Part shown: piece by piece, positions 17,926 to 27,987 of the stretch
Layout: every line of letters starts with the position of its first letter
How positions within the stretch are numbered: position 1 is the first letter of the stretch
Assembly (NCBI RefSeq): GCF_030817355.1
Contig: NZ_JAUSZH010000001.1
Span: 4,439,501-4,503,500 of the forward strand
Direction: 5' to 3'
Origin: Streptomyces sp. V1I1
GTDB taxonomy: Bacteria > Actinomycetota > Actinomycetes > Streptomycetales > Streptomycetaceae
DNA length: 64,000 nucleotides
The notes under the pieces: generated by a model
Seen by the model: the letters and a program-made list of their open reading frames with translations, nothing else
The model's database searches: none
Told to the model about the DNA's origin: nothing
Translations under genes and position numbers: made by a program

Positions 17926-18512
17926 GGCGGCGGCATCTCCTTGGGCGTACGGACGGTCTGACTGGCTGGGGACGGGCTGGTGAACTGGCGTGCCAACCGG
18001 CCCGCAGATCGCCAAGCCTGTGTCAGTTCGCGCTTAGGTTACCGATCGCCCGTGCCCGCCCCGCACCCGACCCGCCCCTTCGCCCGCCCCGGCCGGTCCG
18101 CCGCCCCGTGCTCTCGCCGTTTCGTACTCCGTTCACATAACAGCGGTGATCAATTCCCCGGGCCACCGCACATTCCTTGCCGAATACCTGCCGGTGATCA
18201 ATTCCGGATTCGGCGCGGATCCGTCCGTACGGGTGACCGACCGCCGAACGGAGTACGGGAAGTTCACCACTGGGAACCAGGCAAATCGGGACGTTCATAC
18301 CCCTTGAGGGGGGTCTTGCGGTGTGTAACGCGCGCGTTTCTGTCCGCCCGTAGAGCCGCTCCGACCTGCGAATACCCCCCTCCACAAGTCGTCCGCAGCA
18401 CGTTCGTGTTGCAGTTGTCAAGCCCCGAGATATGCCCTGACCTGCGAAAACGCCATTCAGAAGAAGCGGTTCTCGTGTTACTCTGGATAGCCACGGAAGG
18501 GGTACCTGTCAC
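17926..18512. other. Long divergent intergenic region between lipoprotein gene and carD
   Basis: There is no coding content. It contains two exact copies of CGGTGATCAATTCC (18144-18157 and 18192-18205), a lone GTTCACATAAC that resembles one PHO unit (18131-18141), and the carD promoter near 18470-18495 (GTGTTACTCTGGATAG). Short frames crossing it have no ribosome sites. Confidence 0.6.
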
Positions 18513-18995
18513 ATGACGTTCAAGGTTGGCGACACCGTGGTCTATCCCCATCACGGGGCCGCGCTGATCGAGGCCATCGAAACTCGCCAGATCAAAGGCG
18601 TGGACAAGACCTACTTGGTGCTCAAGGTCGCCCAGGGCGACTTGACGGTTCGCGTGCCGGCGGACAATGCGGAGTTCGTAGGCGTACGCGATGTGGTCGG
18701 TCAGGACGGGCTCGACCGGGTCTTCGAGGTGCTGCGCGCACCGTATGCAGAAGAGCCGACGAACTGGTCCCGTCGCTACAAGGCAAATCTCGAGAAGCTC
18801 GCCTCCGGCGATGTCATCAAGGTCGCCGAAGTAGTGCGTGACCTGTGGCGTCGTGAGCGTGAGCGTGGGCTCTCCGCAGGTGAGAAGCGGATGCTCGCCA
18901 AGGCGCGCCAGATCCTGGTGAGCGAGCTCGCCCTCGCGGAGAACACCAACGAAGACAAGGCCGAGGCTCTGCTCGACGAGGTCCTCGCGTCCTGA
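18513..18995 (+). CDS. carD: CarD/CdnL RNA-polymerase-binding regulator
   Basis: A 160-aa protein. The N-terminal RNAP-interaction domain ([20 protein letters not shown]) is Tudor-like and binds the beta subunit; the C-terminal helical domain ([20 protein letters not shown] and following) contacts promoter DNA upstream of -10. CarD stabilises open complexes at rRNA and housekeeping promoters. Upstream GGAAGGGG gives the start. The order carD-ispD-ispF-cysS-rlmB is the same in mycobacteria (Rv3583c-Rv3579c). Confidence 0.95.
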   Translation: MTFKVGDTVVYPHHGAALIEAIETRQIKGVDKTYLVLKVAQGDLTVRVPADNAEFVGVRDVVGQDGLDRVFEVLRAPYAEEPTNWSRRYKANLEKLASGDVIKVAEVVRDLWRRERERGLSAGEKRMLAKARQILVSELALAENTNEDKAEALLDEVLAS

Positions 18996-19013
18996 CGCAC
19001 ACAACGCACAAAA

Positions 19014-19077
19014 AATGCCGCGGTGCCCGCTGACATGCTGTGACTACTACAGTCCTGTCGCCGGGCGCTGCGGCATG
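19014..19077 (+). terminator. Possible terminator after carD
   Basis: ATGCCGCGGTGCCCG at the start and a largely complementary CGGGCGCTGCGGCAT at the end could pair over a loop of about 34 nt, preceded by an A tract. The pairing is imperfect. Confidence 0.35.
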
Positions 19078-19282
19078 TCCATCTCCATGTGTCTCTACTT
19101 GACGTGCCTCTGCTTTTCGCCGCCGCTCACAGCACGCACAACACCCCGACCCTTTGGTGTGCCGGGCCCGGGCGGCTGGCGCAGACCAGTTGTCACGGAA
19201 GGGTCCGGTCAAGGCGTCGCGCCCGGCACGCTGTGGCCATACCCATGTCGGCCGAGGAAACAAACCTGCGGGAGTGCAACCG

Positions 19283-20029
19283 ATGTCAGACGAATCGCGC
19301 CCGTACCGCACCGCAGCGGTGATCCCGGCGGCCGGCCGGGGAGTACGGCTCGGCCCAGGCGCCCCCAAAGCGCTCCGTACGCTGAACGGCACGCCCATGC
19401 TCATCCACGCGGTACGCGCCATGGCCGCGTCCCGGGCCGTTTCGCTCGTCGTCGTGGTGGCCCCGCCCGAGGGCGCACCCGAGGTCAAGAACCTCCTCGA
19501 CGAGCACGCCCTGCCCCAGAGGACCGACTATCTGGTCGTGCCGGGCGGTGACACCCGCCAGGAGTCCGTACGTCTCGGACTCGACGCGCTCCCGGACAAC
19601 ATCAGCATCGTCCTCGTCCATGACGCCGCCCGCCCGCTGGTGCCCGTCGACACCGTGGACGCCGTCATCGAGGCGGTACGGGACGGCGCGCCGGCCGTCG
19701 TGCCCGCGCTGCCGCTCGCGGACACCGTCAAGGAGGTCGAGCCGGGCGAGAAGGGCGCGCCCGAGCCGGTCGTCGCCACTCCCCCGCGGGCCCGGCTGCG
19801 CTCCGTACAGACCCCGCAGGGCTTCGACCGGGACACGCTCGTGCGCGCGCACGAGACGGGCGTGCTGAACGGCGAGGGCGCGACGGACGATGCGGGCATG
19901 GTCGAGCAGCTCGGCGAGCCCGTCGTGGTCGTACCCGGCCATGAGGAGGCGTTCAAGGTGACCCGCCCCCTCGATCTCGTACTCGCCGAGGCGGTCCTCG
20001 CCCGGAGGAGGGCCAACGATGGCTTTTAA
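19283..20029 (+). CDS. ispD: 2-C-methyl-D-erythritol 4-phosphate cytidylyltransferase
   Basis: A 248-aa enzyme of the non-mevalonate isoprenoid pathway, joining CTP and MEP to CDP-ME. ATG 19283 has GGGAG upstream. The nucleotide loop [20 protein letters not shown], the VHDAARPL metal-site motif and the [10 protein letters not shown] motif are present. The reading frame ends inside ispF (11-bp overlap), so the two successive pathway enzymes are coupled. Confidence 0.95.
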   Translation: MSDESRPYRTAAVIPAAGRGVRLGPGAPKALRTLNGTPMLIHAVRAMAASRAVSLVVVVAPPEGAPEVKNLLDEHALPQRTDYLVVPGGDTRQESVRLGLDALPDNISIVLVHDAARPLVPVDTVDAVIEAVRDGAPAVVPALPLADTVKEVEPGEKGAPEPVVATPPRARLRSVQTPQGFDRDTLVRAHETGVLNGEGATDDAGMVEQLGEPVVVVPGHEEAFKVTRPLDLVLAEAVLARRRANDGF

Positions 20030-20504
20030 GGTGCCCCGGATCGGCATCGGGACCGACGTCCACGCCTTCGAGCCGGGGCGCGAACTGTGGTGCGCCGGAC
20101 TGCTGTGGGAGGGCGAGGACGGGCTCGCCGGGCACTCCGACGGCGACGTGGCCGCCCACGCCGCGTGCGACGCGCTCTTCTCGGCGGCCGGCGTCGGCGA
20201 CCTCGGCGCACACTTCGGCACGGACCGCCCCGAGTGGTCCGGTGCCTCCGGTGTCACGCTGCTCGCCGAGGCGGCGCGGATCGTACGGGCCGAGGGTTTC
20301 GAGATCGGCAATGTCGCCGTCCAGGTCATCGGCGTACGCCCGAAGATCGGCAAGCGGCGTGACGAGGCCCAGAAGGCGCTGGGTGAGGCGGTCGGCGCGC
20401 CCGTCTCCGTGTCGGGCACCACGACGGACGGGCTCGGGCTTACCGGTCGCGCCGAGGGACTGGCCGCGATCGCCACGGCACTGGTGTTCCGGACGGCCGG
20501 CTGA
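20019..20504 (+). CDS. ispF: 2-C-methyl-D-erythritol 2,4-cyclodiphosphate synthase
   Basis: A 161-aa trimeric enzyme cyclising CDP-ME-2-phosphate to MEcPP with loss of CMP. Zinc ligands lie in GTDVHAF (Asp, His) and in the [15 protein letters not shown] motif; [19 protein letters not shown] closes the CMP site. It overlaps ispD by 11 bp and is followed by a separate promoter for cysS. Confidence 0.96.
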   Translation: MAFKVPRIGIGTDVHAFEPGRELWCAGLLWEGEDGLAGHSDGDVAAHAACDALFSAAGVGDLGAHFGTDRPEWSGASGVTLLAEAARIVRAEGFEIGNVAVQVIGVRPKIGKRRDEAQKALGEAVGAPVSVSGTTTDGLGLTGRAEGLAAIATALVFRTAG

Positions 20505-20641
20505 AACCCGGCGTGAAATGCCCGATACGGGGGGCGAGTTGTTGACAGGAAGACCCGGCGCCCACTCGTATTCCGGTCGGACATAGTCACAAAGTTGTCC
20601 CCGCGGCCCAGAAGGGGCACGGGGCACTGGCATCGGGCCAC

Positions 20642-20647
20642 TACCCT
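20642..20647 (+). promoter_or_regulatory. Probable -10 element for leaderless cysS mRNA
   Basis: TACCCT fits the TAnnnT consensus and ends six bases before the cysS GTG; there is no Shine-Dalgarno sequence. A leaderless transcript is inferred. Confidence 0.5.
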
Positions 20648-20653
20648 TGATGC

Positions 20654-22054
20654 GTGACCATTCGCCTGTACGACACCAGCACCCGGCAGATCCGTGACTT
20701 CACCCCGCTCCTGCCGGGTTGTGTCTCGATCTACCTGTGCGGCGCTACGGTGCAGGCTGCCCCGCACATCGGGCACATCAGGTCGGGTCTGAATTTCGAC
20801 ATCATGCGCCGCTGGTTCGAGTACCGCGGTTATGACGTGACGTTCGTGCGCAATGTGACGGACATCGACGACAAGATCATCAAGAAGTCGGCGGAGCAGA
20901 ACCGCCCCTGGTGGTCGATCGGGTACGAGAACGAGCGCGCCTTCAACGACGGCTACGACGCCCTCGGCTGCCTGCCGCCCACGTACGAACCGCGCGCCAC
21001 CGGCCACATCACCGAGATGGTCGAGATGATGCGCGGCCTCATCGAGCGCGGGCACGCCTACGAGGCCGACGGCAACGTCTACTTCGACGTGCGCTCCTTC
21101 GAGGGCTATCTGGAGCTGTCCAACCAGGAGCTGGACAACCTGCTGCAGCCGGAGAGCGAGGGCGAGACCGGCAAGCGCGACCCCCGCGACTTCGCCATGT
21201 GGAAGGCGGCCAAGCCCGGCGAGCCCTCCTGGGAGACCCCGTGGGGCCGTGGCCGCCCCGGCTGGCACCTCGAGTGCTCGGCGATGGCGCACAAGTACCT
21301 GGGCGAGGCGTTCGACATCCACGGCGGCGGGATCGACCTGATCTTCCCGCACCATGAGAACGAGATCGCCCAGGCCAAGGCCTTCGGCGACGAGTTCGCG
21401 AAGTACTGGGTGCACAACGCCTGGGTCACGATGAGCGGCGAGAAGATGTCGAAGTCGCTCGGCAATTCCGTGCTCGTCTCCGAGATGGTCAAGCGCTGGC
21501 GGCCCATCGTGCTGCGCTACTACCTCGGTACGCCACACTACCGCTCGATGATCGAGTACAGCGAGGAGGCCCTGCGCGAGGCCGAGTCCGCGTTCGCGCG
21601 GATCGAGGGCTTCGTGCAGCGCGTCGTCGAGAAGGCCGGGGGCCCGGTCGATGCCGCGCCCGAGGTCCCGCCCGCCTTCGCCGAGGCGATGGACGACGAC
21701 CTGGGCGTCCCGCAGGCGCTCGCCATCGTCCACACCACGGTCCGCCAAGGGAACTCCGCACTGGCCGCCGACGACAAAGAAGCCGCCGTCGCCCGGCTCG
21801 CCGAGGTGCGGGCCATGCTCGGCGTCCTCGGCCTGGATCCGCTGGACGAGCACTGGGCGGGCGAGGCCGACCGCGGCCAAGACCTCCACGGCGTCGTCGA
21901 CACCCTGGTCCGGCTGGTGCTGCAGCAGCGCGAGGCGGCCCGCGCCCGCAAGGACTGGGCGACCGCCGACGCCATCCGCGACCAGCTGCAGCAGACGGGC
22001 CTGGTCATCGAGGACGGTCCTGACGGGCCGCGCTGGACCCTCGGACCCCGCTGA
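20654..22054 (+). CDS. cysS: Cysteinyl-tRNA synthetase
   Basis: A 466-aa class I aminoacyl-tRNA synthetase. It shows the zinc Cys in [13 protein letters not shown]-type PHIGHIRSG, zinc ligands in LECSAM and [10 protein letters not shown], and the KMSKSLGN signature, plus the C-terminal anticodon-binding helical region ending [20 protein letters not shown] 20654 starts the protein ([15 protein letters not shown]). It is the housekeeping CysS rather than MshC, since the length, KMSKS spacing and neighbours match cysS1. Confidence 0.95.
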   Translation: MTIRLYDTSTRQIRDFTPLLPGCVSIYLCGATVQAAPHIGHIRSGLNFDIMRRWFEYRGYDVTFVRNVTDIDDKIIKKSAEQNRPWWSIGYENERAFNDGYDALGCLPPTYEPRATGHITEMVEMMRGLIERGHAYEADGNVYFDVRSFEGYLELSNQELDNLLQPESEGETGKRDPRDFAMWKAAKPGEPSWETPWGRGRPGWHLECSAMAHKYLGEAFDIHGGGIDLIFPHHENEIAQAKAFGDEFAKYWVHNAWVTMSGEKMSKSLGNSVLVSEMVKRWRPIVLRYYLGTPHYRSMIEYSEEALREAESAFARIEGFVQRVVEKAGGPVDAAPEVPPAFAEAMDDDLGVPQALAIVHTTVRQGNSALAADDKEAAVARLAEVRAMLGVLGLDPLDEHWAGEADRGQDLHGVVDTLVRLVLQQREAARARKDWATADAIRDQLQQTGLVIEDGPDGPRWTLGPR

Positions 22055-22169
22055 CCGGCGACAGCCGGGGGTCCGGGGGTGTCCCCCGGGACAAAAACAG
22101 CCCGCCCGGACTCCCGGGGGCACACTTTCTACATACGTACGTATTCGAAGCTTCAGGAAACAGGTAGTC

Positions 22170-23120
22170 ATGGCCGGGAACAGCCAGCGCAGGAACCGCC
22201 GCACGTCCAACAAGAAGGGCGCGAAGGTCGGCAGCGGTGGCCAGCGACGCCGTGGCCTCGAGGGCAAGGGCCCGACGCCGCCGGCTTCCGCCCGTAAGGG
22301 GCACAAGAAGAACCGCATCGCCAACGCCCAGGCAAAGCAGGCCACGCGCCGCCCCGTCGCCCGGCGCGGCGGCAAGGGCACGTCCGAGATGGTCGTCGGC
22401 CGCAACCCCGTCTTCGAGGCGCTGCGTGACGGCGTGCCCGCCTCCACGCTCTACGTCCAGCAGTTCATCGACAACGACGAGCGGGTGCGCGAGGCGCTCC
22501 AGCTCGCCACCGGCCGCGGCAACATCCACATCATGGAGGCGCCGCGCCCCGAGCTCGACCGGATGACGAACGGGCTCAACCACCAGGGCCTGGTGCTCCA
22601 GGTCCCGCCGTACGAGTACGCGCACCCCGAGGACCTCGCGGCCGCGGCCTTCGACGACCACGAGGACCCGCTGATCGTCGCGCTCGACGGTGTGACCGAC
22701 CCGCGCAACCTGGGCGCCGTCGTCCGGTCGGTGTCGGCGTTCGGCGGCCACGGCGTGGTCGTCCCCGAGCGCCGGGCGGCGGGCATGACGGCCGGCGCCT
22801 GGAAGACCTCGGCCGGCACGGCGGCCCGCACCCCGGTCGCCCGCGCGACCAACCTGACGCGGGCCCTGGAGTCGTACCAGAAGGCGGGCCTCACGGTGGT
22901 CGGCCTCGCGGCGGACGGTGAGCACGAGGTCGGCGACCTCGAGGCGCTGGGCGGCCCAGTCGTGATCGTCGTCGGCAGCGAGGGCAAGGGCCTGTCCCGC
23001 CTGGTCGGCGAGACGTGCGACTACCTGGTCCGGATCCCCATGCCGGGCGGCGCGGAGTCCCTGAACGCGGGAGTCGCCGCTGGTGTCGTGCTGTACGAGG
23101 CGGCCAAGCGCCGGGTCTGA
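22170..23120 (+). CDS. rlmB: 23S rRNA (guanosine-2'-O-)-methyltransferase
   Basis: A 316-aa SPOUT-class (TrmH/SpoU) methylase. A basic disordered N-terminus (residues 1-75, [20 protein letters not shown]) precedes the substrate-binding domain ([20 protein letters not shown]) and the knotted catalytic domain with motif 1 [13 protein letters not shown], motif 2 [12 protein letters not shown] and motif 3 [20 protein letters not shown]. It methylates the peptidyl-transferase region of 23S rRNA. ATG 22170 has AGGAAACAGG upstream. Last gene of the carD-like conserved run. Confidence 0.93.
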   Translation: MAGNSQRRNRRTSNKKGAKVGSGGQRRRGLEGKGPTPPASARKGHKKNRIANAQAKQATRRPVARRGGKGTSEMVVGRNPVFEALRDGVPASTLYVQQFIDNDERVREALQLATGRGNIHIMEAPRPELDRMTNGLNHQGLVLQVPPYEYAHPEDLAAAAFDDHEDPLIVALDGVTDPRNLGAVVRSVSAFGGHGVVVPERRAAGMTAGAWKTSAGTAARTPVARATNLTRALESYQKAGLTVVGLAADGEHEVGDLEALGGPVVIVVGSEGKGLSRLVGETCDYLVRIPMPGGAESLNAGVAAGVVLYEAAKRRV

Positions 23121-23205
23121 AATAGGGGGCCTTGGCAGGGCTTGACGGGTCTCGGACAGATTGGGCCAGTCAGGGCAGTGTCCTAATCACAAGTCACTCG
23201 GTTAG

Positions 23206-24981
23206 ATGAGTGTGGACACCAGAACGCCCCGGCCCGGGTTTGATGATCAGCCTGCGCTGAGCATGGTCAAGGTGGACTGCGATCCCGCGCAGGTCATCGT
23301 GAACCACGCCAGCTTCCGGGTGCAGCTCGCCCAGAGACCGCGCCCCGCACGTGCCCTGGCGGACACCGCGCGCATCCCTGTCCTCGGCGGAGCCGGGACG
23401 GGCATGCGGCGGCGGGCGCCCGTTGTATGGAGCGGCAAGTCGGCGCCCGGTGACGTCGGGGCGACCGGCCTGCTGCAGGCCGTGCGCAACTCCACCGCGG
23501 AGCACGACCCCTTCGACACCGGCGCCACGCAGGTCATCCCGCGGATCGACCTGGCCGGCGACACCGCGCAGACGCCCACCGTCGGTGCGTACGACTCGCC
23601 AGGCTCTCCCCGCGACCGGGACAGGCCGCTGCTGCCGCCGATGCGGAAGGCGGTCGGCGCGTACGACTCGTACCACTCCTACGGCCAGGAGCCGTACGAG
23701 GATGAGGAGTTCGAGCGGACCAGCAGCTTCCAGCGGACCGACTGCTTCGAGCGGACGGACAGCTTGGAGCGGCCCAGCAGCCTGGAGCGGACGGGCAGCT
23801 TCGAGCGGACTGGCAGCTCGGAACGGCCCGGCAGCTTCGAACGTCCCGGCAGCTTCGAACGGACCGGCAGCTTCGAGCGGACCGGTAACGGGCCGCCGCA
23901 CTCGCATCGGCGCGGCGCCACGGGAACATCAGCGGCTGACGCGGGGGGCGTCCGCCACGCGTACTACCCCGGGCGGCGGATGAACCTCGGAGTGGTGGTG
24001 CTGCCGCTGCGGGTGTTCCTCGGCTTCATCTCCATCTACGCCGGGATGGGCAAGCTCTGCGACCCCGTCTACTTCGACGGCGGCGAGCGCGGCTCGATGG
24101 TGAAGTGGCTGAACTCCCTGCACCCGTGGGCGCTCGCCGAGCCGCTGCGTGACTTCGCGCTGTCCCACCCGGTGGGCGCCGGCCTCACCGTCGCCTTCCT
24201 CCAGGTCGTCGTCGGCGTGCTCACGGTCCTCGGGCTCTGGCAGCGGGTGGCCGCGGTCATCGGCGCGCTGCTGTCGGCGGCGCTGATCCTCACGGTGAGC
24301 TGGAAGACCGTGCCGGCGTACGACGCGCCCGACATCATCTATCTCGCCGCCTGGTCCCCGCTGATCATCGCGGGCGCCCCGGTCTACTCGATCGACGGGC
24401 GGCTCGCGGGCGAGGCCTGGCGCAAGCTCGGGCCGCGTTCGGAGCTGTGGGACCTGCGGCGGCGCGTACTGCGGCGCGGCAGCGTCGTCGCCGCCGTCGT
24501 GGTCGGCCTCACGCTGCTGATCGGCTCGATGCTCGGCGGGGCGGTGCGCTCGACGGACATGGTGACGGTCCCGGGGCCGAACCAGGACCCGACCAACCAT
24601 CTTCCCGGGTCCCCGCTGCCGCAGGAGCCCAGCGGCGAACGCAGCTCCTCGGGCACCAGCGGCGACGACGGCAGTCCGTCGCCGTCCGCGACCCGTTCCG
24701 ACAGCCCGAAGGACGAGGAGCCCACGCCCTCCGAGGACACGGTCCGCGAGACCGGCCAGATCGGCGGACAGCCCAGCCATACGCAGGGCACGGGCCAGCA
24801 GCCGCCCGGACAGTCGCAGCCGGTCCAGCCGCCGTCCAGCAGCTCCGGGCCCTCGTCCAGCGGCGGCACGGGCAGCGGTGGCGGCTCGGGCGGCGGCTCG
24901 GGTGGCAGCGAGGGCGGTTCCGGCGGAGGCGACAACGGCGGGTCGGGCGGCGGCCGGGTGATCGGCGGCCTGCTCGGCTGA
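23206..24981 (+). CDS. DoxX-family membrane protein with hexapeptide repeat and Ser/Gly tail
   Basis: A 591-aa protein. The start (MSVDTRTPRPGFDDQPALSM) is a conserved Streptomyces form. Residues about 168-228 are ten tandem hexapeptides of the type FERTGS. Four hydrophobic segments between about 260 and 450 form a DoxX domain (VVVLPLRVFLGFISIYAGMG). After a further TM at about 425-445 the remaining 140 residues are Ser/Pro/Gly-rich, ending in GGGSGGGSGG-type sequence. DoxX proteins are linked to redox and thiol metabolism; the function here is unknown. Start ATG 23206 has no clear ribosome site. Confidence 0.8.
   Translation: MSVDTRTPRPGFDDQPALSMVKVDCDPAQVIVNHASFRVQLAQRPRPARALADTARIPVLGGAGTGMRRRAPVVWSGKSAPGDVGATGLLQAVRNSTAEHDPFDTGATQVIPRIDLAGDTAQTPTVGAYDSPGSPRDRDRPLLPPMRKAVGAYDSYHSYGQEPYEDEEFERTSSFQRTDCFERTDSLERPSSLERTGSFERTGSSERPGSFERPGSFERTGSFERTGNGPPHSHRRGATGTSAADAGGVRHAYYPGRRMNLGVVVLPLRVFLGFISIYAGMGKLCDPVYFDGGERGSMVKWLNSLHPWALAEPLRDFALSHPVGAGLTVAFLQVVVGVLTVLGLWQRVAAVIGALLSAALILTVSWKTVPAYDAPDIIYLAAWSPLIIAGAPVYSIDGRLAGEAWRKLGPRSELWDLRRRVLRRGSVVAAVVVGLTLLIGSMLGGAVRSTDMVTVPGPNQDPTNHLPGSPLPQEPSGERSSSGTSGDDGSPSPSATRSDSPKDEEPTPSEDTVRETGQIGGQPSHTQGTGQQPPGQSQPVQPPSSSSGPSSSGGTGSGGGSGGGSGGSEGGSGGGDNGGSGGGRVIGGLLG
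23710..23889 (+). repeat. Ten 18-bp tandem units coding FERTGS-like hexapeptides
   Basis: Exactly 180 bp, in frame: FERTSS, FQRTDC, FERTDS, LERPSS, LERTGS, FERTGS, SERPGS, FERPGS, FERTGS, FERTGN. DNA units resemble TTCGAGCGGACCGGCAGC. Confidence 0.9.
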
Positions 24982-25099
24982 GGCTGAGTACGCAGCCAGA
25001 AGGGGCGGCCTCCGCGGTGTGCGGTGGCCGCCTCTTCGGCGTGGATCCCTGTGAGCCGGGAGAGCCGGGAGGGCCCGGGCCGGGGGAGCCGGGGAGCCG

Positions 25100-25822
25100 T
25101 CAACGTGCTTGCGCGGCAAGCTCCTTGGCGGCCTCGGTGAGGTCCTTGGCGGTGTCGATCGCCCGCCAGTACGCGCCGTTCGGCAGCGGGAAGCCAGCCA
25201 GCCGGCGCTCGCGGGCGAGACGGGGGAAGGTGGTGCGCTCATGGTCGCCCAGGTCGGGCAGCAGCGCGGTGAAGGCCGAGGAGAAGACGTACACACCCGC
25301 GTTGATGAGATACGGCGACGGCGGGGACTCGATGAAGTCCGTGATGTGGCCGAAGGCGTCCGTCTCGACGGCTCCCCAGGGGATCCTGGGGCGGGCCAGG
25401 GCCAGAGTTGCTATGGCGTCCCGCTCGGCGTGGAAAGCGGCCATGTCGCGCAGCGAGAAGCGGGTCCAGATGTCGCCGTTGGTGGCGTACCAGGGCTGGT
25501 CCGGGTGCGGGAGGCTGGCGGCGGCGTACTTGAGGCCGCCGCCGCGGCCGAGCGGCTCCGTCTCGACGACGGTGGTGACCCGCAACGGCAGGTCGGCGGT
25601 CTCCAGCCACTGCTGGAGGACTTCGGCGAGATGGCCGCAGGAGACGACGGCGTCGGTCACGCCCTCGGCGGCCAGCCAGGCAAGCTGATGGCCGATGATC
25701 GGGGTCCCGGTCCCCGGGATCTCGACCATCGGCTTGGGGCGGTCGTCGGTGTACGGGCGCAGCCGCGAGCCCTGGCCGCCCGCCAGGACCACGGCCTGCG
25801 TCGGATACGTAGGCGTATGCAT
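25100..25822 (-). CDS. Sugar nucleotidyltransferase (NTP_transferase family)
   Basis: A 240-aa enzyme with the Rossmann-like start QAVVLAGGQGSRLRPYTDDR and PKPMVEIPGTGTPIIGHQLA, the signature of hexose-1-phosphate nucleotidyltransferases (mannose-1-phosphate guanylyltransferase or glucose-1-phosphate thymidylyltransferase group). The metal Asp lies in YATNGDIW. It lacks a C-terminal left-handed beta-helix. Substrate cannot be assigned. ATG 25822 is the only plausible start; no good ribosome site is visible. Confidence 0.85.
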   Translation of the reverse strand: MHTPTYPTQAVVLAGGQGSRLRPYTDDRPKPMVEIPGTGTPIIGHQLAWLAAEGVTDAVVSCGHLAEVLQQWLETADLPLRVTTVVETEPLGRGGGLKYAAASLPHPDQPWYATNGDIWTRFSLRDMAAFHAERDAIATLALARPRIPWGAVETDAFGHITDFIESPPSPYLINAGVYVFSSAFTALLPDLGDHERTTFPRLARERRLAGFPLPNGAYWRAIDTAKDLTEAAKELAAQAR

Positions 25823-25895
25823 GCCGTGAACGATATGCGGCGCGGGCCGGGATCCGCCGGGCAGTCCCCGGTCGGCGGCCCGGTCATCTGCCTGG

Positions 25896-26318
25896 TCAGC
25901 TGCCCTGGGTCTGCTGGGAGACGCCGGAGGCGAAGGAGGTGTCGCAGACGGGGCGGGAGAAGGTCTGGGCGCGGGTGGGGCCGTACCGGTCGACGGCGGC
26001 GCGGCCGAGCGCGCGGGCGAGCGCCATGCAGTGCCTGGCGAGCGAGGGGCGCTCCTCGACCGCGCGCTGGAGGTGGGTGAGGGCGGTGCCCGCGTCCTTC
26101 TCCTGGAGTTCGGTGAGGAGCTGGTCGCGCAGAACGTCCTGCGGGGCGCGGGACTTGGCGCGTACGGAGACGTTCTCCGATGAGGCGGTGAGCATCTGCG
26201 ACTCGGTGCTCCGGCCTGCCCACGGGACGCTGGTGACCGCGAGGGTTCCGGAGAGCACCAGGACGACGGGCAGAACAAGAGCGAGAGTGCGGCCGATTCG
26301 GCGGGCTGTGTGGGTCAC
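25896..26318 (-). CDS. Hypothetical exported or membrane-anchored protein
   Basis: A 140-aa protein from GTG 26318. One hydrophobic segment (RTLALVLPVVLVLSGTLAVT, residues 9-30) acts as a signal or anchor. The rest is helical and charged, with two Cys (RHCMALA and VCDTSFASG). It is in the same direction as the nucleotidyltransferase gene, 73 bp upstream of it. I do not recognise the family; it appears to be a conserved Streptomyces protein of this locus. Confidence 0.65.
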   Translation of the reverse strand: MTHTARRIGRTLALVLPVVLVLSGTLAVTSVPWAGRSTESQMLTASSENVSVRAKSRAPQDVLRDQLLTELQEKDAGTALTHLQRAVEERPSLARHCMALARALGRAAVDRYGPTRAQTFSRPVCDTSFASGVSQQTQGS

Positions 26319-26529
26319 GCGAGCGAGCGTAGCGGTCAGTAATGATTTGGCGACATTTAGTCACTCGGCCGGGGGATGGTTCGATGATGCTTTTCGAATC
26401 AGGTGTTGACGTACGGGGTCGAAATGACCAGGAAATGACCGATGTGCCGGGGTATTTGTCGACATACGGGAAACGGCCCCGCAGTGAAGTGCGGGGCCGT
26501 TTCGCGGAATCGGGGTGGGGTGAGCCGGG

Positions 26530-27666
<1,137 letters not shown>

Positions 27667-27717
27667 GGTGATGTTCTCCTTCACCGGCAGGAACGTGCCG
27701 GACGATCCGAGTAAGGG

Positions 27718-27733
27718 AGTGGTGTAGTCCACC
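27718..27733 (-). promoter_or_regulatory. DasR-responsive element (dre)-like site upstream of msiK
   Basis: AGTGGTGTAGTCCACC matches the DasR palindrome ACTGGTCTAGACCACT at 12 of 16 positions and is itself nearly symmetrical; a further GTGTGGACC half follows. It lies 52-67 bp before the msiK start codon. Confidence 0.6.
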
Positions 27734-27842
27734 TGTGTGGACCTGCCGTGACGCTACCTGGCGGTGCCCGGTCTGTCAGTAGGTGAGGGGCGATGGAATT
27801 TTCGACCGGGGCGGTGCGGGGGTTGGTTACACTGCTACGGCT

Positions 27843-27919
27843 GCCTCCTTAGCTCAGCTGGCCAGAGCACCGCTCTTGTAAAGCGGGGGTCGTCGGTTCG
27901 AACCCGACAGGAGGCTCCA
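27843..27919 (+). tRNA. tRNA-Thr (anticodon UGU), CCA encoded
   Basis: Acceptor GCCTCCT pairs with AGGAGGC; D arm AGCTCAGCTGG; anticodon stem CCGCT/AGCGG with loop CTTGTAA giving UGU (Thr ACA); T arm GTCGGTTCGAACCCGAC; discriminator U then CCA. The 3' half is the integration site of the AICE, and the gene remains complete because the element restores the end. Confidence 0.95.
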
Positions 27920-27965
27920 GCGAAAAGACCCCCAGCCGATCAAGGCTGGGGGTCTTTGACATCCA
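27875..27965. repeat. attL: 91-bp direct repeat shared with attR
   Basis: Identical to 38409-38499. It starts in the anticodon loop (CTTGTAAAGC), covers the tRNA 3' half with CCA and the following terminator hairpin, and ends at TGACATCCA. Confidence 0.92.
27924..27957 (+). terminator. Terminator of tRNA-Thr
   Basis: AAAGACCCCCAGCC and GGCTGGGGGTCTTT, a perfect 14-bp stem with a 6-nt loop ending in T residues. It is part of the 91-bp att repeat and therefore duplicated at 38458-38491. Confidence 0.85.
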
Positions 27966-27981
27966 AATGTGACATCAACGG
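27957..27981. promoter_or_regulatory. Paired TGACATC motif at the attL arm
   Basis: TGACATCCA at 27957-27965, then TGACATCAACGG at 27970-27981, start-to-start 13 bp. The same pair with the same spacing occurs near attR (38302-38326). These are candidate integrase or excisionase arm-binding sites. Confidence 0.55.
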
Positions 27982-27987
27982 CCCTGA

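Noticed and set aside
19286..22447. 1053-codon minus-strand frame opposite ispD, ispF, cysS and rlmB
   Set aside because: High-GC antisense shadow; the plus-strand genes have full family motifs and the antisense product is compositionally random.
23710..23889. CRISPR-like array
   Set aside because: Units are contiguous 18-bp coding repeats without spacers. No CRISPR array or cas gene was seen anywhere in the window.
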